DNA of 64,000 nt, from the NCBI GenBank assembly GCA_037893245.1, contig JBAIAA010000029.1:744001-808000 (forward strand), written 5' to 3'. The notes beneath the pieces are model-generated. The model searched no databases and had not been told where the DNA came from. It was given only the letters and a program-made list of their open reading frames with translations. Positions 10,978 through 21,930 of the stretch are shown piece after piece. Position 1 is the first letter of the stretch. Every line of letters begins with the position of its first letter. The translations under genes and the position numbers were made by a program. Source of the DNA: Crossaster papposus (Eukaryota > Echinodermata > Asteroidea > Velatida > Solasteridae).

Positions 10978-11791
10978 ATAGTATGCTTGCAATTAGCTTG
11001 TTCAGGTTGAGGAGTTTAATAATAATTTGCAGTAGCATCTTATTCAGTGTATAAATAGTATTTAGTTTTATATTGTATGTGATTTTCCATTTTATTCATT
11101 TTGGTTTCTTGTATTTTCCACTTCCTTTTTTGTTTGTTTTATTACATTATGCTAATTTAGTTTCAAGAAAAAACACAAAAACACTCAACTGGTATCTCAT
11201 CTGTCAATGACTTCTGAGATACGATATTTTTGTAAGACTGTATCGTGGCATTTTGTGTATAACGCGCTGAGATATGACGTTTTTGCTTGAACTCATTTGT
11301 TGTAATCGAGATACGACCTTATGATTTTAATCAATTACGTCATAATGACGTAATACTTTTCAATAGAACTTTTGTGTAACAATGTATGAGTAAATCTTTA
11401 AAAAAATATACCCAAAAACTTATTTTTGACAAATTTGGCAGTACTTACAATGTTTTTTTTACCCACACGACGGTGGGCTACCCAGACCCACTTTCTTGGT
11501 AGTTCGGTGGGCTAGTGAAAAATTCAGTAACCTACCTGTAAAGGTTTAGATAAAAATGCGGTACATGTTAAAATTGTTATTGTCTTTTTGTGTATTAAAT
11601 AAATATCGGATCAAAATAAACTGAGTATAAACTGTTGTTTGTGTTTTTCGGCATGATGGTTGATAGCCTGGGAGCGCTCGATCTCGAGTAGACTGGTGGG
11701 CTTCAGTGAGATTAGTATAGTATAAACTACGGCGCACCCGGCGCAGGGTACCGCACATTATGTGCACTATTCTCTTTCACATCGTTCAGCC
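10978..11791. repeat. Duplicated block B, copy 1
   Basis: Aligns with 34355-35157 at high identity, starting GATAGTATGCTTGCAATTAG and ending CAGCCTTTCTTA. No coding sequence recognised. The precise end marks where a Harbinger-type element begins in the other copy. Confidence 0.85.
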
Positions 11792-11934
11792 TTTCTTACC
11801 ATAACGGCCCAGGCCCACTGCGTAGCTGTATATTATGAGCGTTCTGCCATGACACGTCACTAGTAGTAGCGTCTGATACAGAGCCTGTTTACAACAGCGC
11901 CCTCTGTGTACGTTACTACGGATGTACGTACAGT

Positions 11935-12200
11935 ATACAGTAATCCGGTGATCTAAAATAACTAAATTTGACCGCGTGAGGGCAGCATCACTGCGGTGTC
12001 TTGGCGAGCGAATCGGTTATAACAATTCGCATTCGGTTTTAACATCATCATAATTAAACGAACCTAATACGGTCGGTGTTGTCCATCGTGTTGTCGACAT
12101 AGCCTTCTTTGCCGTTTCGGTGGTTTTTGGCTAGCCCCCTACCCTAGTCAGACCATGGCCAGACAATGGATAACTCTAGAAATAGTGGCCACTCAGGAAC
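11935..12200 (+). promoter_or_regulatory. Duplicated promoter-like segment with start codon, copy 1
   Basis: About 260 bp that reappear in inverted orientation at 22828-23085. Both copies carry ACCATGG-type starts followed by a conserved frame, M-(A/V)-RQW-(I/K)-TLEIVATQE; here the ATG is at about 12155. Similarity stops right after this frame begins. It looks like a 5' gene end (promoter, UTR and first codons) copied twice, but a repeat element with a fortuitous frame is possible. Confidence 0.5.
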
Positions 12201-12440
12201 TAGGAAGAAGTCTGTTACGCTAACGTTAGAGCTAGGGGCCTAGGCGAAACTGACCATTTTCCTTCAAAATATGGAAAGTTGGGCGGACGATGTCCGTCAG
12301 TGGCCGTCTGTGTCTGATCAGGGTAATCTGTCGAGGATGCGAGGATACGCCACAAAAAACTTAATCGAACAAATCGTGCAAACAAATCCAACAAATACAC
12401 GTTTCTCTTTTTCATCTGTGCATTCTTCATTGAACAAAAT
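12201..12440. other. Unassigned stretch between promoter-like segment and block C
   Basis: No function recognised. A frame starting at 12271 continues into block C but has no recognisable domain. Confidence 0.3.
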
Positions 12441-13186
12441 ATTTTGGTTAAAAATATATGCTACTGTACATGAACTTACAAAAGGACTATATCCCATGTT
12501 TAGCACAGGATATGGATGCACCCTAGATGGTTGTCCAGCAAGAAAATGAACCCCACATACCTGGAGAAAGGGGCACGAAAACAAGATTGCAGGACGTTGA
12601 ACGGATTGAAGAACCAAAGCCACAGTCAAATAGAAAAGCACATTTAAATATAGCCCGTATAAATGTGGGTCAAATACTGGTTTCTTGTATTATGTCAGCC
12701 ACACAAAGCATGCAATGTGTCTTCAAAAGTTGATTTTGATGAATTGTTTACACTTTACCGTGGAAGAAATAGGCCTAGCACTTTCACTAGCGATAGACTA
12801 GTCCATGTAGTCCATGGCCCCGTATGCACTAGTACTACAGTCACTAGAGTAGACTCTGTTGTTGCTACTGCTAGACCTTATTTTCTCTGGGTCACAGGTC
12901 ATGCATGTACATGTAAACGTAAAACAAACACTTGACCTTTTGACTTTTGTTGTGACTTCAATTTCATGAGTAGAATATAGAAACTGCGTTTGAACTTTGT
13001 CTTAAGATTAAGAATGTAGTAATTTCTGTGCTCACTCACCCTAATCTTCGACCTGGTCGTCCTCCAAAGGGTCGTCAAAGGTTGCCTCGGGGAATTACTA
13101 GCGGTTGATTAAGCACCAAAACTGGTCCCGAATACAGCTGAGTTGTCGGTCAGTTTTCCGGTTCTGGTAAGTTCGTCCATTCAGTT
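12441..13186. repeat. Duplicated block C, copy 1
   Basis: Aligns with 37466-38180 (AAATATATGCTACTGTACATG to GTTCGTCCATTCA) with scattered substitutions and indels. Small open frames differ between copies, so no gene is called. Confidence 0.85.
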
Positions 13187-13194
13187 ATCACAAG

Positions 13195-13317
13195 TGTAGA
13201 AAGCGCGCGAGTTAAGGGGTCAAAGGGAAAAAGAGGACTATAACGCGCATGCTCTGAATTGGCCATACCAATTGTATATAAAAAAGGGGTGCTATATGAA
13301 TACCGTTCCGGCTACAC
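13195..13317 (-). repeat. Putative 3' LTR of the minus-strand gypsy element
   Basis: On the minus strand, a G-rich purine tract (13318-13341, followed by AG) directly precedes TGTAGCCGGAACGG. The segment ends ...CGCTTTCTACA at 13195, giving TGTAG/CTACA ends as expected for an LTR. It has a TATATA word but is only about 123 bp. No second LTR was found near the Gag end, so this is tentative. Confidence 0.4.
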
Positions 13318-13465
13318 TCCCCCCCCCCCCCCCCCCCCCCCGTTTTATTGAATAAGTCCCACCCAACAAGAATGTTATCCGGTATGCAACCCAAAATTAC
13401 TCCTACTCCCGGTAGGAGGTGATTGTGATTGTACGGATGCGGAACGGTATGTGAACCCATTGAAT

Positions 13466-14685
13466 TTACTGTCTGGTCTGGCACACCGGACAAGTATACT
13501 TGTCCATGTCCAGGCCTTCCTCTGGAGGAATGTGTACACACCTTCCGTGGTACCATTCGTCACAGGTGTCGCACTGTATCATGAAATCGCCGTCGTCGGG
13601 TTTCTTGCATAGGCAGTAAGCTTCTTTACTCTTACTGCCCTGTGGCTTTCTAGCTTGCTCGGGGACATTTCTGTCATTACATTTCTTCAACCTGTCGTGA
13701 TTTGTGGTGAAAATCGTATTCCTGAACTCTACTCTGTACAAGTAGGGAGACAACTTCTTAACAACCCGGGCAGGACCTTTCCAAGGCGGCTTTAATTTCT
13801 TGCACTTGCCCTTGATGGAGGCAGTATTTAACAGGTAGACCATGTCGCCTTCATTAAATTCCCTTTTCAGGACCTTCACGTCATAGTCTCGCTTCATCCG
13901 CCTCTGGGTCGACCTCAGGGTTGTCCGGGCAGTCTCGTGTGCCTTTGTAATTGCTTGGGCCAGTTCGGCACAATACTCATCGGGTAAGCTCTGTTGTCTT
14001 GCTGTCGAAGGCAGGGGAAACATGAGGTCAGCTGGTTGATTCGTCTCCCGACCCAGCATAAGCATATTGGGTGTAAACCCAGTGCTTCGGTTTACCGTTG
14101 ACCGTATAGCTCCAGCAATCTGTGGCAAGAACTTATCCCACTGGTTCTGGTTCTTTCCGATGTAACACCTTACCGCGTCCATCAGCGTTCGATTGAATCG
14201 TTCTACCTGGCCGTTAGCCGACGGTCGGTACGGCGTGGTCTTAGACTTATGGATTTGCAGGACTTTGCACACATTGGAGAACAGCTTGCTCTCAAAGTTC
14301 CTGCCTTGATCTGTCACTATTTGGAGTGGGCAGCCAAATCTGCAGAAGAACTCCCCCACCGCAGCTCGTGCAGTAACTACAGCTGTCTGTGAAGGTAACG
14401 GTATACATTCTACCCATTTGGTAAACTGATCTACCATCATGAGGATGTGTTCGTTACCACTGCTAGTCTTGGGTAACGGCCCGATGAAGTTGCAGCCTTC
14501 TTGTTCTGGTTGCAGACTGAACAAGACCTGATATAGTTGCGAATATACTTGGTCATGCCATACCAGAAGTACTTGACCTTGATTTTGGCGATGGTTCTGT
14601 CAACTCCTGCTGCATGTCCGGCAGAGGGCAGGTCATGGTTTAGCTCAAGAACCCGAATCTGAAGGGTAGATGGTACCACTAACAC
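13466..14685 (-). pseudogene. Gypsy integrase with C-terminal PHD finger
   Basis: Integrase of the minus-strand Ty3/gypsy element. The H2C2 zinc-binding domain (HDLPSAGH, CSVC) is read from 14685 to about 14515. A small frame change leads into the catalytic frame 14524-13466 (352 residues). The DDE core looks intact: D in MMVDQFTKWVE, D in VTDQGRNFE and E in NGQVERFNR. A GPY/F-like segment (PPWKGPARVVKKLSPYLYRV) follows. The last 50 residues are a C4HC3 PHD finger: C304, C306, C318, C321, H326, C329, C345 and C348. Y303, M315 and W324 sit where methyl-lysine reader PHD fingers place the aromatic cage. Chromoviruses carry a chromodomain here instead. A histone-guided integration role is inference. 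Confidence 0.85.
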
Positions 14686-14699
14686 TTCTCAGTCAACAA

Positions 14700-15005
14700 T
14701 TCTTTTCCAGAGAGTCCCCTTGTCGATGTGAAATTGTCCTCTGTTGATCCAAAGAAATTTCTTAGCTAGACCCCATTGCATGACGGTGCTGGCTCCTCTT
14801 TGGATACTAGCCAGTGTCGCAAATGGGCCAACTCGACATCCTTCTCCTGTCCCTCCTGCAGTAGCTTGGTCGAAACCAGTTCCTCTAATTCCTCAGTGAC
14901 CCCGTCCACTGACAGCAGGGTGCCACTGTAGGTGTTCACTGTGTCCATGTTAGTGACAACATATTCATCAGATGTAGATTTATCACCTAGCTTAGTAGTG
15001 TTGAC
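14700..15005 (-). pseudogene. Gypsy pol connector between RNase H and integrase
   Basis: Minus-strand frame (14948-14766 open, with stops near 14700-14760) of the linker that normally joins RNase H to the integrase zinc domain (HLRHWLVSKEEP). It was separated from RNase H by the LINE at 15008-15820. Confidence 0.6.
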
Positions 15006-15007
15006 TT

Positions 15008-15820
15008 AATAATAAATAATAATGGAGCATTTATATAGCGCCTTTAACAATGATCAAAGCGCTGACAACTATAGCATGGAAATAACACAAATAATAAGTA
15101 CATAACAAAATACGGAAATCAAGGGGCAGTGAACAGTACATGATGAGCTAAGATGATTTAAGGAACAGATGGGTCTTGAGCAGTTTCTTGAAAACAGACA
15201 AAGAAGGTGAAATACGGATGAGATGAGGAATTTTGTTCCACTCCCTGGGGCCAGCAATAGAGAAGGCTTTGTCACCAGTGGATTTTGTGTTTATAGCTAT
15301 GTGTAGGCGAGATGTGTCTGTTGAAGACCTAAGCCCCGCCCTACCTGACTGATACAAAGAGAGCGAGTCAGTCAGGTAAGGAGGAGCCATGTCACGCTGT
15401 GATTTGTAAACACAAAGAAGTAATTTGAACAGAATACGAGGTTCCATCGGTAGCCAATGTAGTTGTTGAAAGAGGACTGATGCGTCAGCAGAGCGACTAG
15501 CACTGAAAATGAGTCTGGCTGCGCGGTTCTGGAGTTTTTGTAACCGGTTTCTCTCGCCCTGACTTATACCGTATAAGAGAGAATTGCAGTAGTCTAGGCG
15601 AGATGTGATAAGACAGCGCACTGCATGGTCACAGGTGTTCTGATCTATAAATTTACGAATGCGGTGTATATTGCGAAGGTGAAAGTTGACGGATCTGCAT
15701 ATTGGTGTGACATGCTTTGACATAGACATAGTGGAGTCAAATACCACACCAAGGTTTCTAATGAAAGATGAGGGTTTGATTGTGGAGGAACCTACTTGCT
15801 TGGGTTTGACTGACAGGGGG
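15008..15820 (-). mobile_element. 5'-truncated CR1-like LINE inserted in gypsy pol
   Basis: Minus-strand 3' part of a CR1/L2-like LINE: the end of reverse transcriptase and the C-terminal domain (FIRNLGVVFD, RLDYCNSLLYG, LQKLQNRAARLI, LHWLPMEPRI, FKKLLKTHLF). The 3' UTR reads AGCGCTTTGA...GGCGCTATATAAA and the tail is ATT-rich (ATTATTATTTATTATTA) at about 15008. It lies in the same strand and frame as the gypsy RNase H, so the open frame runs unbroken from one element into the other. The exact junction is near 15820. Confidence 0.85.
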
Positions 15821-18267
15821 ACAACATCATCAACCTTGGACACAAAGTGGGCCCAATTTTCGTGTGCTTTACGACAGTAGTTGCAGCCTTTGCATGGGAG
15901 GCACTCCAGTGTAGATCCTAACCTAAAACAGGGACTGGCAGTTTCTGATATGCGTGAGAGAGCGTCTGCATTCATATGCTTTTTTCCTGCTCGGTGCTCC
16001 ACCGTCATGTCGTACTGGCTGAGCTCCTCAAGCCAGCGTGCAATCTGACCCTGGGGTTCTCTGAAGTTGAGCAGCCAAGTGAGGCTGCTGTGATCGGTTC
16101 GGACGGTGAACGGCTTGCCCAACAAGTAATGACGATACTGCCGTGCAAATTTAACCACTGCCAGCAGCTCACGCCTAGTGACACAGTATCGGCGCTGCTC
16201 TGGGGATAACGAAATGCTGCCATACGCCACTACCCTCTCCTGGCCAACTTGAACTTGAATGAGTTCGGCTCCGAACGCATCTGTATCCAAAATGAAGGAG
16301 TCATCTGCATTTGGCAATGCGAGAACATGAGCAGATGTCAAGAGCTCCTTGATAGCTTCCAAAGCCTGTTGCTGTTCGGCACCCCAAGTGAACTTGTGTT
16401 TACCGGTGATGTGGTAGAGGGGCACGGCTGCTGAAGCATAGTCTTTCAGGAAAACCCGGTGATAGTTCACCAGTCCTAAAAACTGTTCCACCTGATTGGT
16501 GTTCCTAGGAACTGGCCAATCCTTCACGGCTTTCACATGTTGCTCTCGCAGTTGCGTGCTAGTTTCATCGATTTCTCTACCGAGGAATTCCACTTTACGC
16601 TGGAACAAAGCACATTTTTTGGGCTTCAATTTGACTTGAAAGTCCTTGAACCGTTGCAACACTTGCCGAAGGCTTGCGATGTGGTCAAAGAAAGACTTCC
16701 CTAATACTACAACATCGTCCAAGAATGCTAGAACAATGTTCCAGTTGAGACCTGTAAGGACAAGATTCATCACCCGAGAGTAGGTTGCGAGAGCATTACA
16801 TAATCCGAACCCCATTCTTACGAACTCGTAGAGGCCGTACTTGGTAATGAATGCTGTTTTCTTTCGGTCACCTCGATCGATCCTCACCTGCCAGTAGGCA
16901 GAGTTGGCGTCTAGTTTGGAGAACCATGTATTCCCGGCCAAAGCGTCCAGGCACTTCTCAATATTAGGCAAGGGATACACATCCTTCTGGGTAACAGCGT
17001 TGAGACCCCTATAGTCAACGCACCAACGGACATTGCCGTCGCGCTTTCTCACAAGAACAGGTGCGGAGGCCCACTCAGACACTGACGGTCGAATTACCCC
17101 AGCAGCTTCCATCTTGTCTAGATGTGCTTTCTCTTCACTGGCAAAGCTCATCGGAGTGCGCCTCATCTTATGTTTTACTGGCCTGGCTCTTTCGGTATCA
17201 ATTTTATGCTCGATGGTAGTGAAGTTTCCCAGATCATACTCGTCTCTGGCAAAGACGCTTTCAAACTCTACTAGCAGGTTTCTCAGTTGACTCTGCTCAT
17301 CTGGGTCCAAGTATTCTGCTGACCGATTCAACAATTCCACCAAGTGTTTAGGTACTTCGTCATCCGCCGCAACAATGACCTTGTTGATTGACATGTCGTA
17401 TATGGGTACGACTGGAACGTCCATAACCGCAGCTATTTCTTCGGCGTTCCCAATTTCGCAATTCCGCTTTAGTCGCACCAGTTGGTCGGTGGGGTTTATC
17501 ATGTAGAGATCCGTTTCTTGCCCTGAGTCGTGAACGGTTCGGGGTACTAGGACTCTTAGACCCTGTGATGGTTCAAACATGAATTGTTCCAGTGATATGT
17601 TCACCTTACATGGTGGAATGATGGTCGTCTTCCTGATGTATACTCGAGCCACTCTAGGCGGTTGCATTCCTGCTCCAAACACCATAGGGATCTTTTCATC
17701 CTGGAGGACCAGTGTCGAGTCTTGTATATGGATGTCGATTTTGTGACGTCGCAGGAGGTCAGTTCCCAAAAGCATATCGTCCTCGATCGGGGCCACATAT
17801 ATGTTTTCCTTGAAGCTCTTGCTTCCAAGTCGTATTTCGAATGGGCCTGCGATCATGCCTCGCATCTTTAAGTTTCGGCCTGCTGTATTCAAAGTGACAT
17901 CCTTGATCTTGGGGGGTCTGAACTTGAGGGAGTCGTATATGTGAGCTGAAATGATGGTGACCTCTGCAGCGGTGACGATGATGGCTCTAAGCGTCATGCT
18001 GCCTAGACCCACACGCACGCTAAACATAGAGCGCGAACAGAGTTGACACACACGTACTTCCTCCCCTTCCTTCTCGGAATTATAAGAGTTGACGTGCAGC
18101 TCCTCTGCTCCGACGCTGCCTTGTAGTGGAGAGTCAGTTTTCCAGTCATCGATGTTTTCCTGAAACTGCTGCATGATTGGAATGTCGTTAAGTTGACCTG
18201 TATCTGGTTCCAAGTCAGGAGGGCCGGGATCAGACGACGCTACTACATCGACAGGTGTATGGTGCAT
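15148..18267 (-). pseudogene. Gypsy protease-RT-RNase H frame fused to LINE C-terminus
   Basis: A 1039-residue open frame. The protease region is at about 75-200, but the catalytic DTGA motif reads VTAA, so the active Asp is gone. Reverse transcriptase spans about 395-570 with [15 protein letters not shown] and FLDD (near 515). RNase H spans about 655-775 (DTDAFGAELI, VRTDHSSLTWLLNF, HMNADALSRI). A cysteine-rich stretch (CLPCKGCNYC) follows near 785-800. From about residue 815 the sequence is the C-terminus of a CR1-like LINE inserted in frame. I call it a pseudogene because of the dead protease and the insertion, although the RT and RNase H motifs are well kept. The first Met at 18267 is arbitrary; the element was probably translated as a Gag-Pol polyprotein. 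Confidence 0.85.
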
Positions 18268-18439
18268 GTGTACATCTGCTCTCCAGGATCGGCAACAACT
18301 GGACTAGAATGCTGTGATGACTGTTCAGTGATATCTTGATTAAACAGGGCCTCTGCAGTCGGATAAACCAGAGAGTCTGCCCCCACTGGTGTCTCTACTG
18401 TTAGTGGTTGGCCGCTAACTGCTCGGGACGAAGATCGGC

Positions 18440-19897
18440 CTCGCTCTCCGACCCGCTGTAATTTAACGGATCATCGTTAACAAATGAGACTCGGTCTTCT
18501 CGGTCTTGAAGCCAGGACACTCGCGCTTAAAGTGCCACACTTGAAGCAAGGACTCTTGGAAGGGTCTGACCCTGGAGATCTGGATCTGTCACGTAAATGG
18601 CGAGTAGCAAGGGCCTCTGTTAACTTGTCTAGAGATCCCTGGATGGAGCAGAAATTCTCCTCCATGACAGTCGTCCTCTTTTCTAAGGCTGGGCTGTCGC
18701 CTTGGCTCTCGTGCCTGAATGGTGCGTTGGTGTTTACATCTACTTTGCAAAGTTCCGCGTCTATCCCCTTAATGTCCTGGGTGTATGATATATGCTTCAC
18801 TTCACGCCTGAACTTTACATAGATGGCCCGTTGTGTGTGCTTAAGCCACTTGACATAGTCGATCGCTGCTTCAATGGTGGCCGGTCTCGAGTTGATCGCA
18901 TATTGGCCAGCTTCATGGTCTGAGCAGCCTTAACAAAACTTCAGCACTACCTGCTTATGTACATGCAATTCAGGGAGATCTGGAAAAGCATGCGTTGCTA
19001 AGTAGAGCACACGGTCTGCCCAATCAAAGATGGTCACATCAGCTGATTGTCGTGCATAGTTGAACTGCATCTGGGTATCCTCTGGCAAGTCACGCAAACC
19101 AAACCTCTTCTCCAATTTTTTTATTAGATCGAAGTACTCCAGGCTGGGATATCGCTCAGTCAGCATGGCATAAAATTCACTAGCCTTGGCTACCAGACAT
19201 CAGCACAAGTTATTCTTCCTTTGCTTTGCCGACCAGTTGCATTCATCGGCGTAGGTCGAAAACTTTGCAAAGAATGCCTGCCAACTACTCTTACCATCGA
19301 AACTTATGGTTTTCGGCAGAGTTGGGTGTTTTCTGGGTTGATGCGCCACCCCTCCACTTGGAGAACGCAGGTTTGCTCGACCAAGTGGGAGCATCACGAC
19401 CAAAAGGAGTAGGCTGCTCTTCCTCGTGATAACGTGCATCTCGTGGCTGTGCTTGATATGCATAGGCAGCTGGTGGATAGGGAGACGGTGGACAGGGAGT
19501 GGTAGCTATCAAAGGGGTAAGGTGACCTTGGCGGCTTTGACATCAAAGGTTCAGACTTAGGAGTCCCCATACGAGAACTTTCCCATGAATCTTCAAAGGA
19601 GGCTGTCTGGTCAGGTGCAGTAGTCATCACTGGCGGCGTCTGTCTAAATTGGTGTAGCTTACTGGGTGTTTTGTTGACAGACTGTCTCCCCTCCGAGAAT
19701 GGAACGTAGGGATTAAAGTCGAACACTTGCAACAGGTCAGACATGTTCCTCACATACAAAATAGTTGCCAGTAGCTCCGCTATCATGTTACCATGGGCAC
19801 TTCTCAAATACATGATGGTATTTGCCAGAGTATCTCCCACACCAGGGACGGACATCAGGTCTCGGTATGAACAGGAGTTGATCGGTATCCTTTCCAT
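18440..19897 (-). pseudogene. Gypsy gag with N-terminal helix-hairpin-helix, frameshifted
   Basis: Gag readable in several minus-strand pieces. The N-terminal part (19897-19394) begins at the only good Met; residues 5-47 match a ComEA-like helix-hairpin-helix (INSCSYRDLMSVPGVGDTLA), a DNA-binding fold. A proline/serine-rich stretch follows (19550-19400), then the capsid-like region (19463-19200 and 19166-18930, ERFGLRDLPEDTQMQFNYAR-type). The C-terminus (18800-18460) has an arginine/serine-rich part and a CCHC knuckle (CFKCG...HFKREC) broken by a small deletion. At least three shifts separate the pieces, so no intact protein is made. The following frame (protease) begins at 18267. Confidence 0.75.
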
Positions 19898-20079
19898 CTC
19901 GACGAGCCGGTAAGGTACTAATCTTGTTCCTTGTCCTAAATCTTCTTGTGTTTATTTTTCTTTATTTATTTTCTCGTTTTGTATTGTTAATAAAACAATT
20001 AACCATGTACAAACTTTAACTTCTGTTTGACCCGAAAATGAGAGCAATGAGTAACGGTAACTTCTGGTTACTCAAAAAC
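19898..20079 (-). other. Presumed 5' UTR of the gypsy element
   Basis: AT-rich leader upstream of the Gag start on the minus strand. No LTR like that at 13195-13317 is seen here; the adjoining LINE may have removed or displaced it. Confidence 0.35.
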
Positions 20080-21930
20080 CTATAATAATAATAATAATAA
20101 TAATACAAGGCATTATAATGGCGCTCTACAAAGATCACAGCGCCTAACAATCAACATGCAGCACACATATTCATTTGTACACACAAATATTATATATTTA
20201 TAACAAAATGGGAAATAAGTGTGTTTTAAGTAGGCGCTTGAAGATCGCAATGGACGCCGCTTCCCTGATAATAACCGGCAGTTGATTCCAAAGATTCGGA
20301 GCAGCAACAGAGAATGAGCTATCCCCGGCTTTTTTGTTGGAGCGAGGAACAACCAGTCGGGTGACATCAGAAAAAGAGCGGAGCCTCATGCGATCTCCAG
20401 GTCTCTCTTTGTTATAAAAAGCAAGATTATCGGTAATGTAGCTTGGGGATTGACCATTGATAGATTTATATACATACAAAAGGATTTTAAACACGATTCT
20501 TTCTTTGACAGGGAGCCAGTGAAGCGAGCGCAGTAATTGACCAGATTAACTTTCTCTTCCGCATGAAAACACAAGACGCGCAGCTTTATTTTGAAGACGC
20601 TGTACACGCCTTATGTCGACTTCCCTGGCACCATGTAGCAAAGAGTTGGCATAGTCAATACGAGAAAGAACCAAAGATCTAACAGCATTTTGGCAAGCCT
20701 CCTGAGTGAGAAACCGGCGAATCCGCCATAAATTACGAATATGAAAATTTACACTTCTACAAATTGTATTGATGTGACTGGTCATGGATAATGCAGAATC
20801 AAGTATAACCCCTAGATTTTTAACAGTGTTAGAGGGCTTAATACATGTGTCTCCAAGTTTTAACTCAATATGTGGTAATTTGTTGATGACTGTCGGTGTA
20901 GCAAAAACAAAGAATTCAGTTTTGTCTTGATTTAGCTGTAACATGTTATGGACCATCCAAGTATTGATCTTAGAAATACAAGTGGAAAGATTAGTGAGCG
21001 TACGATCAGAATCACCAGCCACTTTTGGGTCAAATTCTGCATAGAGCTGGGTATCGTCAGCATAAACATGAAAATTTAGATTGTGTTCTCTGATGATATC
21101 ACCAACTGGATGAGTGTACATGGTGAAACACTGTGGGCCTATTACTGAGCCCTGGGGTACCGAGAATCTCAAAACATGCTCAAAGGATTGAACAGTCTTG
21201 ATGGATACTCTAGTACGGCGTCCATTGAGATAAGACATGAACCAGGACTTAGTGGCACCTGTAATACCAAAACAAGTCTCAAGTCTGTCAAGAAGTATTC
21301 CATGATCAATGGTATCAAATGCTGCTGACATGTCAAGTAAAACCAAGAGAACAACTTTGTTTTTATCTAGGGATTGCAAGATGTCATTTTTCACCTTAAG
21401 CAAGGCAGTCTCAGTACTGTGGTGGGTTTTATATGCTGACTGGAACTTTTCACCGAGATTGTTGTTTTTTACATGATTTGTAACTTGACATGACGCAGCC
21501 TTTTCAATTACTTTTCCAATGAATTTGATATTTGAAACAGGTCGATAACTCTTAAAGGCATTTGGATCGAGGGTGGGTTTCTTAAGAACAGGGGTGATTA
21601 TCGATTGTTTGAAGGTTTCAGGGAAAATACCAGATGAAAGGGAAGCGTTAACAATTCTTGTTATAACCGGTAACACAGTAGGCAAGCATCGTTTAACAAG
21701 CTAGGATGGTAACGTGTCTAGTGAACACGACTTGTTAGACAGTTGCCTAATGAGTTTTTCAACATCAGATTTGGTTAGAATCTTGAAATTAGGCAAATTT
21801 ATGCTAGGATCTAATTGAAACTGACATGGTATAGTATCTGAGCGGAAAGAAGCTTCAGATGTAACCTTAGATCGGATTTGCTCAACTTTGTCAACGAAAA
21901 AGGACATAAAACTATCAACAAACAACTGGT
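20080..21930 (-). mobile_element. 5'-truncated CR1/L2-like LINE with RT
   Basis: The minus-strand reverse transcriptase frame 21685-20546 contains YRPVSN, DMSAAFDTIDH, VPQGSVIGP and the active site VYADDTQLY, followed by NLGVILDSALSM and LSRIDYANSLLHG. The upstream piece 21925-21701 ends in a stop codon (21703-21701). The C-terminal domain resumes in another frame at 20494-20198 (PSYITDNLAFY, FKRLLKTHLF), so at least one stop and one frameshift are present. The 3' end has AGCGCCATTATAAT and an ATT run at 20081-20103. Endonuclease is missing; the element is cut at about 21930. No intact protein is possible. Confidence 0.9.

Noticed and set aside
13212..13556. Separate minus-strand gene downstream of the integrase
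   Set aside because: The frame covers the purine tract and putative LTR; its glycine run is the G homopolymer.
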